Both the position numbers and the translations under genes were made by a program. Below the pieces are notes generated by a model. The model did no database searches. It saw only the letters and a program-made list of their open reading frames with translations, and had not been told where the DNA came from. Below, piece after piece: positions 8,521 to 16,899 of a stretch of DNA of 64,000 bases. How positions within the stretch are numbered: position 1 is the stretch's first letter; every line of letters starts with the position of its first letter. This stretch comes from Marinilactibacillus kalidii (GTDB lineage: Bacteria > Bacillota > Bacilli > Lactobacillales > Carnobacteriaceae_A): contig NZ_JAGFVM010000043.1 of assembly GCF_017599325.1 (NCBI RefSeq), forward strand, positions 1-64,000. The letters are read 5' to 3'.

Positions 8521-9708
8521 ATGTTAACAAGTATTGCTTTGATTTTTATTACTGGAATTGTTTTAGGAGGAATCTGTAAGCGACTCGGATTACCGAGTCT
8601 GATCGGGATGATCCTTGCAGGGATCTTGATTGGACCTTATGCATTTAATCTACTGGATGACTCGCTGCTCAACATTTCCGCTGATATCAGGAGAATGGCG
8701 CTCGTCATTATTCTTACACGTGCTGGACTTTCTTTGAATGTTTCGGAGCTGAAAAAAATTGGCTTGCCGGCTATTTTGATGAGTTTTGTTCCAGCTGTTT
8801 TGGAAATTACAGCGATCACTTTGCTCGCACCTTTACTCTTTGATTTGACTTATATCGAGTCTGCACTGATGGGGACAGTCGTTGCGGCTGTATCCCCCGC
8901 TGTGATCGTGCCATTGATGCTTAAAATCAAAGAAGGTGGTTACGGACAAAAACGAAAGATCCCACAACTCATTCTTGCCGGTGCATCATTGGATGATATT
9001 TTTGTGATCGTCTTATTTTATGCTTTCTTATCTCTGGCTTCCGGCGGGGCTTTATCTGCCAGTCATTTCCTAACGATCCCTATTTCCATTGTCTTAGGCA
9101 TTCTTACAGGTGTCATTGTGGGTCTTGGTATGGGCCAATTATTCAAACGGACGAAGCTTTCAATCATGATGAAAGTCTTGATGTTGTTAAGTGTTTCCTT
9201 TCTGTTATTGGGTCTTGAAGATGTGCTTGAAGGAACAGTACCTTTGTCTGGCCTACTCGCCATCATGAGTATGGGTATCGTCTTGAATCAACTGTATCAA
9301 GACTTAGCCGCTGCCTTATCTAAAACCTATACGAATTTGTGGAGCGGTGCGGAGATTTTATTATTTGTCTTGGTCGGTACGACCGTTGACTTGAGTTATG
9401 TTCAGTCTGCTGGTGTTGCGGCTGTCTTATTGGTCGTCGGTGCCCTTGTTTTCAGAATGTTTGGTGTCTATCTCAGTCTGATTCCTTCTTCCTTGTTGAA
9501 AGAAGAAAAATGGTTCACGATGATCGCCTATACACCCAAAGCCACTGTACAAGCCGCAATTGGGAGCATTCCTTTATCTATGGGCTTAGCTAGTGGTCAT
9601 CTGATCGTAACGGTCGCTGTCTTGTCGATTCTAATTACCGCTCCGATCGGTTCTTTTGCGATTGAACAGACTTATCGTAACTGGCTAGCACATTCAAAAC
9701 GTGCTTGA
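8521..9708 (+). CDS. Cation:proton antiporter (Na+/H+ exchanger family, PF00999)
   Basis: 395 aa from the ATG at 8521, chosen because AAAGGA lies 9 nt upstream and the open frame before it (from 8419) is the leader RNA. About 12 hydrophobic segments fill the protein. Conserved features include GLPSLIGMILAGILIGP in the first two segments and ILTRAGLSLN, typical of the CPA1/CPA2 exchangers that swap Na+ or K+ for H+ at the cytoplasmic membrane. Cation specificity cannot be read from the sequence. The gene stands alone behind a regulated leader, suggesting control by ion level or pH. Confidence 0.88.
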   Translation: MLTSIALIFITGIVLGGICKRLGLPSLIGMILAGILIGPYAFNLLDDSLLNISADIRRMALVIILTRAGLSLNVSELKKIGLPAILMSFVPAVLEITAITLLAPLLFDLTYIESALMGTVVAAVSPAVIVPLMLKIKEGGYGQKRKIPQLILAGASLDDIFVIVLFYAFLSLASGGALSASHFLTIPISIVLGILTGVIVGLGMGQLFKRTKLSIMMKVLMLLSVSFLLLGLEDVLEGTVPLSGLLAIMSMGIVLNQLYQDLAAALSKTYTNLWSGAEILLFVLVGTTVDLSYVQSAGVAAVLLVVGALVFRMFGVYLSLIPSSLLKEEKWFTMIAYTPKATVQAAIGSIPLSMGLASGHLIVTVAVLSILITAPIGSFAIEQTYRNWLAHSKRA

Positions 9709-9774
9709 TCCCTGTCGATTTGTTATAAATTAAGGACGTTTTTTCATAAAAGGGTTTTCGATTTTCCGTGCCCG

Positions 9775-9803
9775 TTGCTTATGAATAAGTGAATCGGTAT
9801 ACT
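9775..9803 (+). promoter_or_regulatory. Promoter of the class I amidotransferase gene
   Basis: TTGCTT (9775-9780), 17 nt, TATACT (9798-9803), about 40 nt before the start codon. Confidence 0.6.
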
Positions 9804-9844
9804 ATACTCACCTATTTAATAAGGTTTTGAGAGGATGAGAATTG

Positions 9845-10585
9845 ATGAAACCTGTTATTGGTATTCTCGGAAATGTTTTAACAAATTTTAGTCCACGATA
9901 TGAAAGTCTTCCGATTTCGTACACGCCTCATGGTTTTGTGGAAGCCTTACAAGCGGCTGGTGCTTTACCGGTCATATTTCCGATTTCTAGTGAGGAAAAT
10001 GCTCGTCAATATGTGAAAAGTGTGGATGCGATCCTGCTGGCTGGCGGTCAAGATGTGTCGCCTTTAAGTTACGGGGAAGAACCGCATTTAAAATTACAAG
10101 ATACCAGTCTTGAGCGTGACCAGTTTGAGATGGCTGTTATCAAGGAAGCGTGGGCCGAAAACAAACCCGTGCTAGCGATCTGCCGCGGTCTACAGATCTT
10201 TAATGTAGCGTTCGGTGGTACCTTGTATCAGGATGTGTCCCTTTATCCATCACTTGGTGTGCAGCATGTTCAAGAGTCAACACCTGAAACAGCTGCACAT
10301 AGTGTGAAGATCAAAGAGGATTCTTGGCTTGGGCAATTGTATGGTACTAGCGCTCATGTGAATTCGTATCATCACCAAGCGATCAAAGAACTTGCGGAAG
10401 GTTTACGTCCGGTCGGTTGGTCTAGTGATGGCTTGATTGAAGCTTTCGAGAGCAGCGATGATCAGCATATCACCATCGGCGTGCAGTGGCATCCAGAATT
10501 GATGATCCACAACAACAAAGCCGCTCAAGGCTTGTTTGACGCATACGTTAAAACGGTTATTGATTGGAAAAAGAAAACACTCTAG
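9845..10585 (+). CDS. Gamma-glutamyl-gamma-aminobutyrate hydrolase-like peptidase C26
   Basis: 246 aa from the ATG at 9845 (a TTG at 9842 is equally well placed after GAGAGG). Class I glutamine amidotransferase fold of the PuuD/peptidase C26 group, which hydrolyses gamma-glutamyl amides. Visible motifs are LAGGQDVSPLSYGE, the nucleophile elbow AICRGLQIFNVAFGG with the catalytic Cys, SYHHQA, and QWHPE supplying catalytic His and Glu. It stands alone, with a promoter upstream and a bidirectional terminator downstream, so no pathway partner is indicated; the substrate is unknown. Confidence 0.88.
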   Translation: MKPVIGILGNVLTNFSPRYESLPISYTPHGFVEALQAAGALPVIFPISSEENARQYVKSVDAILLAGGQDVSPLSYGEEPHLKLQDTSLERDQFEMAVIKEAWAENKPVLAICRGLQIFNVAFGGTLYQDVSLYPSLGVQHVQESTPETAAHSVKIKEDSWLGQLYGTSAHVNSYHHQAIKELAEGLRPVGWSSDGLIEAFESSDDQHITIGVQWHPELMIHNNKAAQGLFDAYVKTVIDWKKKTL

Positions 10586-10593
10586 CTGATGCA

Positions 10594-10633
10594 AAAGGAA
10601 ACTACGACAACTTTATCGTAGCTTCCTTTTTTT
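10594..10633. terminator. Bidirectional terminator
   Basis: Stem AAAGGAA-CTACGA / TCGTAG-TTCCTTT between convergent genes, with A- and T-runs serving both strands. Confidence 0.85.
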
Positions 10634-11414
10634 AGTATGCTTTTTTATGGGTGTTCACATAGTAGGTATCATATGGTTCTTTTAAGCTATAGCCTAAAGA
10701 CTGTGCTAGTTTCGCAGAACCGATATTTTCTGCATCCCAATTAGGATAGCGATTTTGATACAAGCAATCGCGTATTAAAGCGGCTGAGACGATTGCAGCA
10801 AGTCCTTGTCTTCTATAACCTTCGTCTGTCCCCACTTCTATTTCGATTCCACCATCATAAATACTAAAACTAGAAGCGCCACTGACCACTTTATCTTCGT
10901 GGATAACCACGTAGCCGATGCCTCTATCTAAATAATCTTCCGCTGATTCAAAATTACCAGTGAAATCTGGCGATAAGTGATGCAATGACGGCATCTCGAT
11001 TACCGCTTTGTCGATTTTTCGAAGGGTGTACGCTGAGGGTAATTGGTCAATGATCGCCTTTAAGTGCTTAGGGTCTAACACTACTTGGCTTTGTTCAAAG
11101 CGGTATCTGGAATACTTTTCATAATGACCTGCATGAACGCTTTCCAGCTCCTGCTTCCATTCGTCAGTCTCTACGATGACCAATACATCTTCGGGAACAT
11201 TTTTAAGTAAGGCTTCCGCAGCTGTTGACCTAGCGTCTCCTGAGAAAAACGTAAAAACGCTCACCGTTATTTGAGCAGCAGTCGGTTGATCGAGATCATC
11301 TACCCACGCTTCCCCCATATGTCCTTCCAGATACGTTCGAATCATCGTATCGTCAAATTGTTTAAAGAATGGTTCAACAAGTCGACGCTTTTGTTCCGGT
11401 ACTTTTTTTATCAT
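10632..11414 (-). CDS. GNAT-family N-acetyltransferase (ZmaR-like)
   Basis: 260 aa. The C-terminal half has the acetyl-CoA binding fold: a beta-strand pair (VVIHEDKVVSGASSF), IEIEVGTDEGYRRQGLA with the pyrophosphate-binding R-R-Q-G-L-A loop, and NIGSAKLAQSLGY. The N-terminal 130 residues are a less conserved domain, as in the larger GNAT_acetyltran group that includes the zwittermicin A resistance enzyme. The acceptor substrate is unknown. It is followed, across 59 bp, by the alpha/beta hydrolase gene upstream on the same strand, so co-transcription is possible. Confidence 0.8.
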   Translation of the reverse strand: MIKKVPEQKRRLVEPFFKQFDDTMIRTYLEGHMGEAWVDDLDQPTAAQITVSVFTFFSGDARSTAAEALLKNVPEDVLVIVETDEWKQELESVHAGHYEKYSRYRFEQSQVVLDPKHLKAIIDQLPSAYTLRKIDKAVIEMPSLHHLSPDFTGNFESAEDYLDRGIGYVVIHEDKVVSGASSFSIYDGGIEIEVGTDEGYRRQGLAAIVSAALIRDCLYQNRYPNWDAENIGSAKLAQSLGYSLKEPYDTYYVNTHKKAY

Positions 11415-11473
11415 GTGACGCCTTCTCTCTTCTTCTAGTCGTTATCCCAGACGAAGAGCTAGTTGATTCTTGA

Positions 11474-12139
11474 TTAGCGAAAGATAAAGTCTTTGACAGT
11501 TTGCGCTAGGCCATCATTATCAATGATATAAGAACTATGGTCTTCCCCTTTTAGAATCATCAGTTCTGCGTCTGGAATCTTTTTCTCGATCGTCCGGTAC
11601 ATCGAACGATAAAACAAATCATGTTCTCCAGCTGTCACGAGCGTAGGCACTTGGATATCGGTTAAGCGCGCTGGATCAATATTGGGTTCATTCAACATCA
11701 TGTAAAAGGCTGGATCTTTTGTTTCTTCGTATTTTTTTTCTAAGTATTTTAAGGGTTTCCGCTTCCAGTCTTTGGGTGAAAGATTTGGGCTCAAGCTGAT
11801 CAGTTTCATCAAATACTTTTCTTGTCTGATACCCAATAGCAAAGCAATGATACCACCATCGCTGAATCCCAGTATACTGACATTCGTTAAACCCAGTTGT
11901 TCAATAAACTGATGAATATCTTCTGTCATATCCTCGTAGGTATAGGCATCCGTCACTTTTGTACTTTTCCCATGGTCTCGACTATCCACCGCATAAACGG
12001 TGAATCGATCCGTTAATTTTGTCACGACCTTGTCAAAAATATGGTGGTCTTCTCCATTGCCGTGTAAAAGAATCAGATTCGGTCCCTTTCCAGATACATC
12101 ATAGTGTACTGTTAGTTGTTTATTAATGGTACATTCCAT
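11474..12139 (-). CDS. Alpha/beta-fold hydrolase
   Basis: 221 aa from the ATG at 12139; AAGGGA is correctly spaced for this codon and too close to the GTG at 12148. The hydrolase core is clear: oxyanion segment LILLHGNGEDHHIF, nucleophile elbow GFSDGGI with the catalytic Ser, acidic residue in TAGEHDLF, and His in KGEDHSSY. The cap region is short. Substrate is unknown. It lies between the phoU terminator and the GNAT gene, with no metabolic context. Confidence 0.85.
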   Translation of the reverse strand: MECTINKQLTVHYDVSGKGPNLILLHGNGEDHHIFDKVVTKLTDRFTVYAVDSRDHGKSTKVTDAYTYEDMTEDIHQFIEQLGLTNVSILGFSDGGIIALLLGIRQEKYLMKLISLSPNLSPKDWKRKPLKYLEKKYEETKDPAFYMMLNEPNIDPARLTDIQVPTLVTAGEHDLFYRSMYRTIEKKIPDAELMILKGEDHSSYIIDNDGLAQTVKDFIFR

Positions 12140-12203
12140 TGAAAACACCGTCCCTTTCTAAGCTGCCTTTTCTAGTATACCGCAGTTAAAACCAGAAATG
12201 CAC

Positions 12204-12244
12204 AAAAAAAGTGCTTTCTCTAAAAATAGAGAAAGCACTTTTTT
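12204..12244. terminator. Terminator after phoU
   Basis: Perfect stem AAAAAAGTGCTTTCTCTA with a four-A loop and its complement, directly after the phoU stop; symmetrical A/T tracts. Confidence 0.9.
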
Positions 12245-12253
12245 ATATCACTT

Positions 12254-12931
12254 TTACATTTCATCGTATTTATGATGTGTGTTTAGTTCTTGGATCTCAC
12301 CCGTTTCAAAGTAGACGATCCACTCTGAAATATTTGTGATGTAATCGCCGATTCTTTCGATATAAGTGCTGGCCATCATGTAATCAGTCGCACCTAAAAC
12401 GAGTTCTGGATCTTTTTTCATTTCAGAAATACACGCTTCTTTAATATCGTGTGCTAGACTGTCGACAAGATAATCGTATTTCGCGATCTCGACGGCTCTT
12501 TCCGTATCGTATTCGATATAAGCAGTCAGTACATCTTCGCCCATTTTCTTGATTTTTTCTCCAGCATCCGAAATCATGCTTTCAATGGCGCTATTTCGTT
12601 TCATACCTTTAACTCGAATCGTTGATTTGGAAATACTCACTGCATGGTCACCCATTCGTTCAAGATCGGCAGAAGCTTTCATTACCGTAATAATTTTTCT
12701 CAAATCGGTCGTAACGGGTTGTTGTAAGGCAATCAATTCGATACAGGACTGTTCTAGGTCAAGTTCCATCTGGTTGATATGCTTGTCTTCTTCAATCACA
12801 CCTGTAGCCAACTCTTTATCATGTTTAACGAATGCTTTGATTGATTTGTAGATGGCTTCATTGACCATGCAGCCCATTTGATAGAATTTACGGTGTAATT
12901 GTTCTAATTCTTCGTCATACGCTCGTCTCAT
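12254..12931 (-). CDS. phoU: Phosphate transport system regulator PhoU
   Basis: 225 aa, two tandem three-helix PhoU domains (about residues 10-105 and 115-205), each with the E/D-xxx-D metal-binding pattern (ASADLERMGDHA and ASTYIERIGDYI). PhoU links the PstSCAB transporter to the PhoR kinase and restrains phosphate uptake. It is last in pstS-C-A-B-phoU, 28 bp after pstB, and is followed by a strong terminator. Confidence 0.96.
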   Translation of the reverse strand: MRRAYDEELEQLHRKFYQMGCMVNEAIYKSIKAFVKHDKELATGVIEEDKHINQMELDLEQSCIELIALQQPVTTDLRKIITVMKASADLERMGDHAVSISKSTIRVKGMKRNSAIESMISDAGEKIKKMGEDVLTAYIEYDTERAVEIAKYDYLVDSLAHDIKEACISEMKKDPELVLGATDYMMASTYIERIGDYITNISEWIVYFETGEIQELNTHHKYDEM

Positions 12932-12959
12932 AATCCATTCCCTCCTAATTTATCCTCGG

Positions 12960-13724
12960 TTAACCAAATCGTCCAGAAATGTAGTTCTCTGTTTCACTTT
13001 GTTCGGGGTTCGTAAAGATTTTACGTGTGTCCCCATGTTCGATGATATGTCCATTCAAGAAGAAGGCCGTTTCGTCTGATACACGAGAAGCTTGTTGCAT
13101 ATTATGTGTGACCATAACGATTGTGTAGTGATTTTTCAATTCTGCAACTAATTCTTCAATTTTCGCTGTTGAAATCGGATCTAATGCACTTGTCGGCTCA
13201 TCCATCAGTAAGACTTCTGGTCCTACCGCCAAAGCTCTTGCGATACAAATTCTTTGTTGTTGTCCACCGGAAATCGAAAGTGCGTTACGATCCAAGTGAT
13301 CTTTCACTTCGTCCCAGATCGCCGCTTGCTTCAAACTGCGTTCAACGATTTCATCCAATTCTGATTTATTCTTGATGCCATGTGTCCGTGGTCCATAAGC
13401 AATGTTATCATAGATACTTTTTGGAAATGGATTCGGTTGTTGGAAGACCATTCCGACTTGTTTACGTAATTGATTGACATCCGTTTTGTGACTGTAAATA
13501 TCTCTGCCATCTAACTCGATCGTACCTTCGATTCGACAAGACTCAATTAAATCATTCATTCTATTTAAAGATTTAATAAATGTCGACTTACCACAACCGG
13601 AAGGTCCAATAAAAGCCGTAATTTTTTTCTCCGGTATATCTAGATCCAAGCCATGTAATGCTTGAAAGTCTCCATACCATAATTTTAAATCTTTCACTTG
13701 AATTTTAGGCGATTCAGTAACCAT
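12960..13724 (-). CDS. pstB: Phosphate ABC transporter ATP-binding protein PstB
   Basis: 254 aa ATPase of the high-affinity phosphate importer. Walker [11 protein letters not shown]-loop [16 protein letters not shown] (diagnostic for PstB), signature ISGGQQQR, Walker [14 protein letters not shown] and switch His MVTHNMQQA are all intact. The ribosome site AAAGGAGG lies inside the 3' end of pstA, whose stop codon abuts the pstB start, so translation is coupled. Confidence 0.97.
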   Translation of the reverse strand: MVTESPKIQVKDLKLWYGDFQALHGLDLDIPEKKITAFIGPSGCGKSTFIKSLNRMNDLIESCRIEGTIELDGRDIYSHKTDVNQLRKQVGMVFQQPNPFPKSIYDNIAYGPRTHGIKNKSELDEIVERSLKQAAIWDEVKDHLDRNALSISGGQQQRICIARALAVGPEVLLMDEPTSALDPISTAKIEELVAELKNHYTIVMVTHNMQQASRVSDETAFFLNGHIIEHGDTRKIFTNPEQSETENYISGRFG

Positions 13725-14543
13725 TTATTTTCCTCCTTTAGATAAGCGTGCACTAACAAACGTAGATAAACCGTTTAATATTAGTACAAAAAGCAATAGA
13801 ACGACAGCAGTCGCATAGGCTTGATCAACGTGGAAGCCTTCGTTCGATAGCACATACATGTGTAGCGATAACGTTCTTCCTGAATTAAATAGACTTCCTG
13901 GAATATTGGTTGCTGATCCTAGCGTATAGAGGAGTGCTGCCGTTTCTCCGATGACACGTCCAGTAGCTAAGATCACACCCGATAAGATTCCCGGCATCGC
14001 AACAGGTAAGACTACTGTGAAAATCGTTCTTAATTTCCCAGCACCTAAAGCATAACTAGCTTCTCTAAGCGGACGTCCTGTCGATACTAAAGCTTCCTCC
14101 GTTGCACGGATAATTAAAGGTAGAGACATAATAACGGATGTTAATATACCTGCGATCAATGACAATTGGAAACTCAAAAACGTTACAAAAAATAGAAAGC
14201 CAAAAAGACCATAAACAATAGAAGGAACAGCTGCTAATGTATCAGTTGCCATACTGACTAATTTCACTATGGGATTTTTACGATTTGCATACTCTACAAG
14301 GTAGAACCCTGTAAACACACCAATTGGGGTAGTGATTAGTAACGTTCCTCCAACAACATATAATGTTGTTATGATGGCTGGCATCATCGATACATTGTCA
14401 GAATTATAATCCCACGAGAATAGATCGGGTGTTAGAAAACGAACCCCATTGATTAAAATAAAAATAATCACATAGCCCAACATACCAAATGTTATCGCAG
14501 CAGATAGATATACGAGCCCTCTTACAAATTTAGTAGCCAACAT
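13725..14543 (-). CDS. pstA: Phosphate ABC transporter permease PstA
   Basis: 272 aa with six predicted membrane segments. The EAA-type loop (EALVSTGRPLREASYALGAG) that docks onto PstB is visible at about residues 150-170. It forms the membrane channel with PstC. Its ATG overlaps the pstC stop by one base (TAATG), giving coupled translation. Confidence 0.95.
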   Translation of the reverse strand: MLATKFVRGLVYLSAAITFGMLGYVIIFILINGVRFLTPDLFSWDYNSDNVSMMPAIITTLYVVGGTLLITTPIGVFTGFYLVEYANRKNPIVKLVSMATDTLAAVPSIVYGLFGFLFFVTFLSFQLSLIAGILTSVIMSLPLIIRATEEALVSTGRPLREASYALGAGKLRTIFTVVLPVAMPGILSGVILATGRVIGETAALLYTLGSATNIPGSLFNSGRTLSLHMYVLSNEGFHVDQAYATAVVLLLFVLILNGLSTFVSARLSKGGK

Positions 14544-15400
14544 TATTTCGCCTCCCTATTTTTGAAATAAAGAAAGATTGAATTGATAATTAAGATGAAA
14601 CCGAATAGAACGACCGCTGTTGCGATCAAGGCTTCTCTGTGTTCTCCAGTTGCATAAGCCATCTCAATCACAATGTTTGTCGTTAACGTTCTAACGCCCG
14701 ATAAGAGGCTATCCGGTACGATCGCTTGATTCCCTGCGATAAGAACAACAGCCATTGTTTCCCCGATTGCGCGTCCAATACCTAAAATCACACTCGATAT
14801 GATACCAGACTTCGCTGCTGGTAGTAACACTTTAAAGATACTTCTTTCGTGCGTCGCACCTAGCGCAACACTCCCTGTGTAATACGTTCTAGGAACAGCG
14901 CGCAGCGCTGATTCGGAAAGTCCGATCACAGTCGGCAAGATCATGATCCCTAACAACACAGAAGCCGTCATCACACTATAACCGTTACCACCAAACGTAT
15001 CTCTAATCAGTGGGGTAAAAACACGTAGTGCAAAAAATCCGTATACAATAGAAGGAATCGCCGCCATTAGATTTACCGCCGGTTTCAAGACCTTGTAGAG
15101 AATCGGTGGGCAAAATTCAGCCATGAATACCGCTGTCAATACACCAATCGGCACACCTACTACTGCAGCACCTGCCGTTACGTATAATGATCCTATAATC
15201 ATAGGGAATATGCCGTAGGTAGCGGGCGTATTTGTGGGTGCCCATTCCATACCGAAAATGAATTTGAAAAATCCATATTCAAACATGAACGGCACACCAT
15301 TAGCGAAAATAAAAATAACGATGAGTAAAAGTGCAATAATAGAGAAGCAAGCTGAAAGAAAAAAGATGCCTTTCATCACTGATTCTTTGGTATTCTTCAA
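14543..15400 (-). CDS. pstC: Phosphate ABC transporter permease PstC
   Basis: 285 aa from a TTG at 15400, preferred because GGAAAGGATG sits at proper spacing; an in-frame start at 15439 would add 13 residues without a ribosome site. It has six membrane segments and the EAA-like loop SESALRAVPRTYYTGSVALGA. It pairs with PstA in the phosphate channel. A terminator-like hairpin lies between pstS and this gene, so it is probably made at lower level than PstS. Confidence 0.93.
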   Translation of the reverse strand: MKNTKESVMKGIFFLSACFSIIALLLIVIFIFANGVPFMFEYGFFKFIFGMEWAPTNTPATYGIFPMIIGSLYVTAGAAVVGVPIGVLTAVFMAEFCPPILYKVLKPAVNLMAAIPSIVYGFFALRVFTPLIRDTFGGNGYSVMTASVLLGIMILPTVIGLSESALRAVPRTYYTGSVALGATHERSIFKVLLPAAKSGIISSVILGIGRAIGETMAVVLIAGNQAIVPDSLLSGVRTLTTNIVIEMAYATGEHREALIATAVVLFGFILIINSIFLYFKNREAK

Positions 15401-15504
15401 GTTATAACATCCTTTCCAAGGTGACCATAGACCGAGCATTCAATCGGTAATGACTGATTTTTCTAACTTTTTTATTTAAATCATTCGTAAGATAAACACG
15501 CAAA

Positions 15505-15545
15505 AAAGGTATGGAACCGAATTGAACTCAACTCGGTTCCACCCC
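15505..15545 (-). terminator. Attenuating terminator between pstS and pstC
   Basis: Minus strand: GGAACCGA / TCGGTTCC stem (15513-15540) followed by ATACCTTTTTTG. A partial stop here would give more PstS than channel subunits. A smaller hairpin, GTTATCT/AGATAAC, lies at 15642-15658 next to the pstS stop. Confidence 0.75.
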
Positions 15546-15659
15546 TTTAACGCTAACTTAAAAGTATTTAGTTGTACTATTTGCTTTTTTAAGATTCATT
15601 GTAAGGGGAAACTTACTTTCGGTTTCATTATCTCTTAACCGGTTATCTAGAAGATAACT

Positions 15660-16601
15660 TTATTCCATTACATCTGCCCAAGTAGTCACTTCACCTGTAA
15701 AGATTTGACGAACTTGTTCAAGTGTTAACCCTTCAAGTGCATTGTCATTGTTAACGACTACTGCGATACCATCATTTGCGATTGCTTCAACAGTTAATGA
15801 TGCAGCTTCTTCTTCTGATAATTCACGTGAAGCCATTCCTAGATCAGCTGTTGCATCTTGTGCAGCAGTGATACCCGCACTTGAACCAGTAGCTGAAATT
15901 TCAAACGTTACATCTGGATAGATTTCTTTGAATGCTTCAGAAATCGCTGTTGCAACAGGTTCTACTGAAGTAGATCCAGCAAGACTAATCGTTCCTTCAA
16001 TGCCTTCTTGTTCTTCGTATGCTTCAGCTTCAGGATCTACAGGAATATAACTTTCTTCTTCAACGATAGCTTGACCTTCTTGACTAAAGATGAAATCCCA
16101 GAATTCTTGTGCTTGTGGCGATAAGTCTTCACCGTAAGCCATATTGAATGGACGAGCAATTGGGTAAGTACCGTCAGCTACTGTGTCATGAGTTGGTTCA
16201 ACGTCATCTACCATTACACCTTTAACTGAATCATTTAAAGAACCTAGTGAGATATAGCCAATGCCATTAACATCGCCAGAAACCGCACTAATGACGCCTT
16301 GAGTACCACTTTGGATAATTGCACTTTGAGCAGTATTATCAGTTTCAGTATCGCCATCTTCTACTAATACACCAGTGATTTCATTGAAAGCACCACGGGT
16401 ACCTGAAGCCGTATCACGAGCTACTACTGTAATTGATGCAGAACTATCAAAGTCACCTGTTGCTGCACCTTCATCAGTTGTACCTGTGCCCGCGTCCGAA
16501 TCGTCAGAACCTGTATCTGTGTCTGCTGCGTTATCACAAGCTGCTAATAATGCTGTCGCGCTAAGTGCCATAATCCATTTCGATGCGTACTTAAGTTTCA
16601 T
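15660..16601 (-). CDS. pstS: Phosphate-binding lipoprotein PstS, circularly permuted domain order
   Basis: 313 aa from the ATG at 16601 (AGAAGGAG upstream; the open frame before it lies in the promoter). The signal peptide ends in the lipobox ALLAAC, with C22 lipidated. Residues 24-55 are an acidic linker. The mature protein then starts with the half that normally comes second in PstS (ARDTASGTRGAF at 61-72, AQSAIIQSGT, IGYISLGSLNDSV, YIPVDP at 185-190) and ends with the usual N-terminal half (ISLAGSTSVEP at 205-215, SSAGITAAQDATADLGMASREL, TLEQVRQIFTGEVTTW). All phosphate-binding motifs are present, so the protein should work. Preceded by a Pho box. Confidence 0.93.
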   Translation of the reverse strand: MKLKYASKWIMALSATALLAACDNAADTDTGSDDSDAGTGTTDEGAATGDFDSSASITVVARDTASGTRGAFNEITGVLVEDGDTETDNTAQSAIIQSGTQGVISAVSGDVNGIGYISLGSLNDSVKGVMVDDVEPTHDTVADGTYPIARPFNMAYGEDLSPQAQEFWDFIFSQEGQAIVEEESYIPVDPEAEAYEEQEGIEGTISLAGSTSVEPVATAISEAFKEIYPDVTFEISATGSSAGITAAQDATADLGMASRELSEEEAASLTVEAIANDGIAVVVNNDNALEGLTLEQVRQIFTGEVTTWADVME

Positions 16602-16691
16602 TTTAAATCTCCTTCTGATTGAGTAATGTGATAGACAGTTTATCTTGTCCTCGGTTCCTATACTACAAGTCGAATGTTGATTCATTACGGA

Positions 16692-16734
16692 TATTATGTG
16701 TAGTTCATGTAAAGGATTGTAAATTTTGTGTAAA
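16692..16734 (-). promoter_or_regulatory. Pho box and -10 of pstS
   Basis: Minus strand shows TTTACA, TTTACA, TTTACA and TACACA starting 11, 10 and 11 nt apart (right ends 16734, 16723, 16713, 16702), directly upstream of TAATAT (16696-16691). This matches PhoP sites of Bacillus (TTNACA repeats with about 5-nt spacers), so pst should be induced by phosphate starvation. Confidence 0.85.
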
Positions 16735-16837
16735 TACTAATCAAATCCCAACTAATACATTCTTGTAAATGCCGCTACTAAAGCTTCTTATATTGTCTAA
16801 CGAATATTAAATGTGGATTTTAAGGTAATAAAAAAGC

Positions 16838-16881
16838 ATGAATCTTTTTACTCACTCGTATGCAAGTAATAGAATTCATAC
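16838..16881 (-). terminator. Terminator of the DASS transporter gene
   Basis: GTATGAAT / ATTCATGC stem with a long loop; on the minus strand TTTTTTATT follows. It occupies the gap between the transporter stop and the Pho box. Confidence 0.6.
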
Positions 16882-16899
16882 TTCAGGTATAATTTTATT

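Noticed and set aside
16602-16685. N-terminal extension of PstS
   Set aside because: Runs through the untranslated leader towards the Pho box; the lipoprotein signal peptide begins at 16601.
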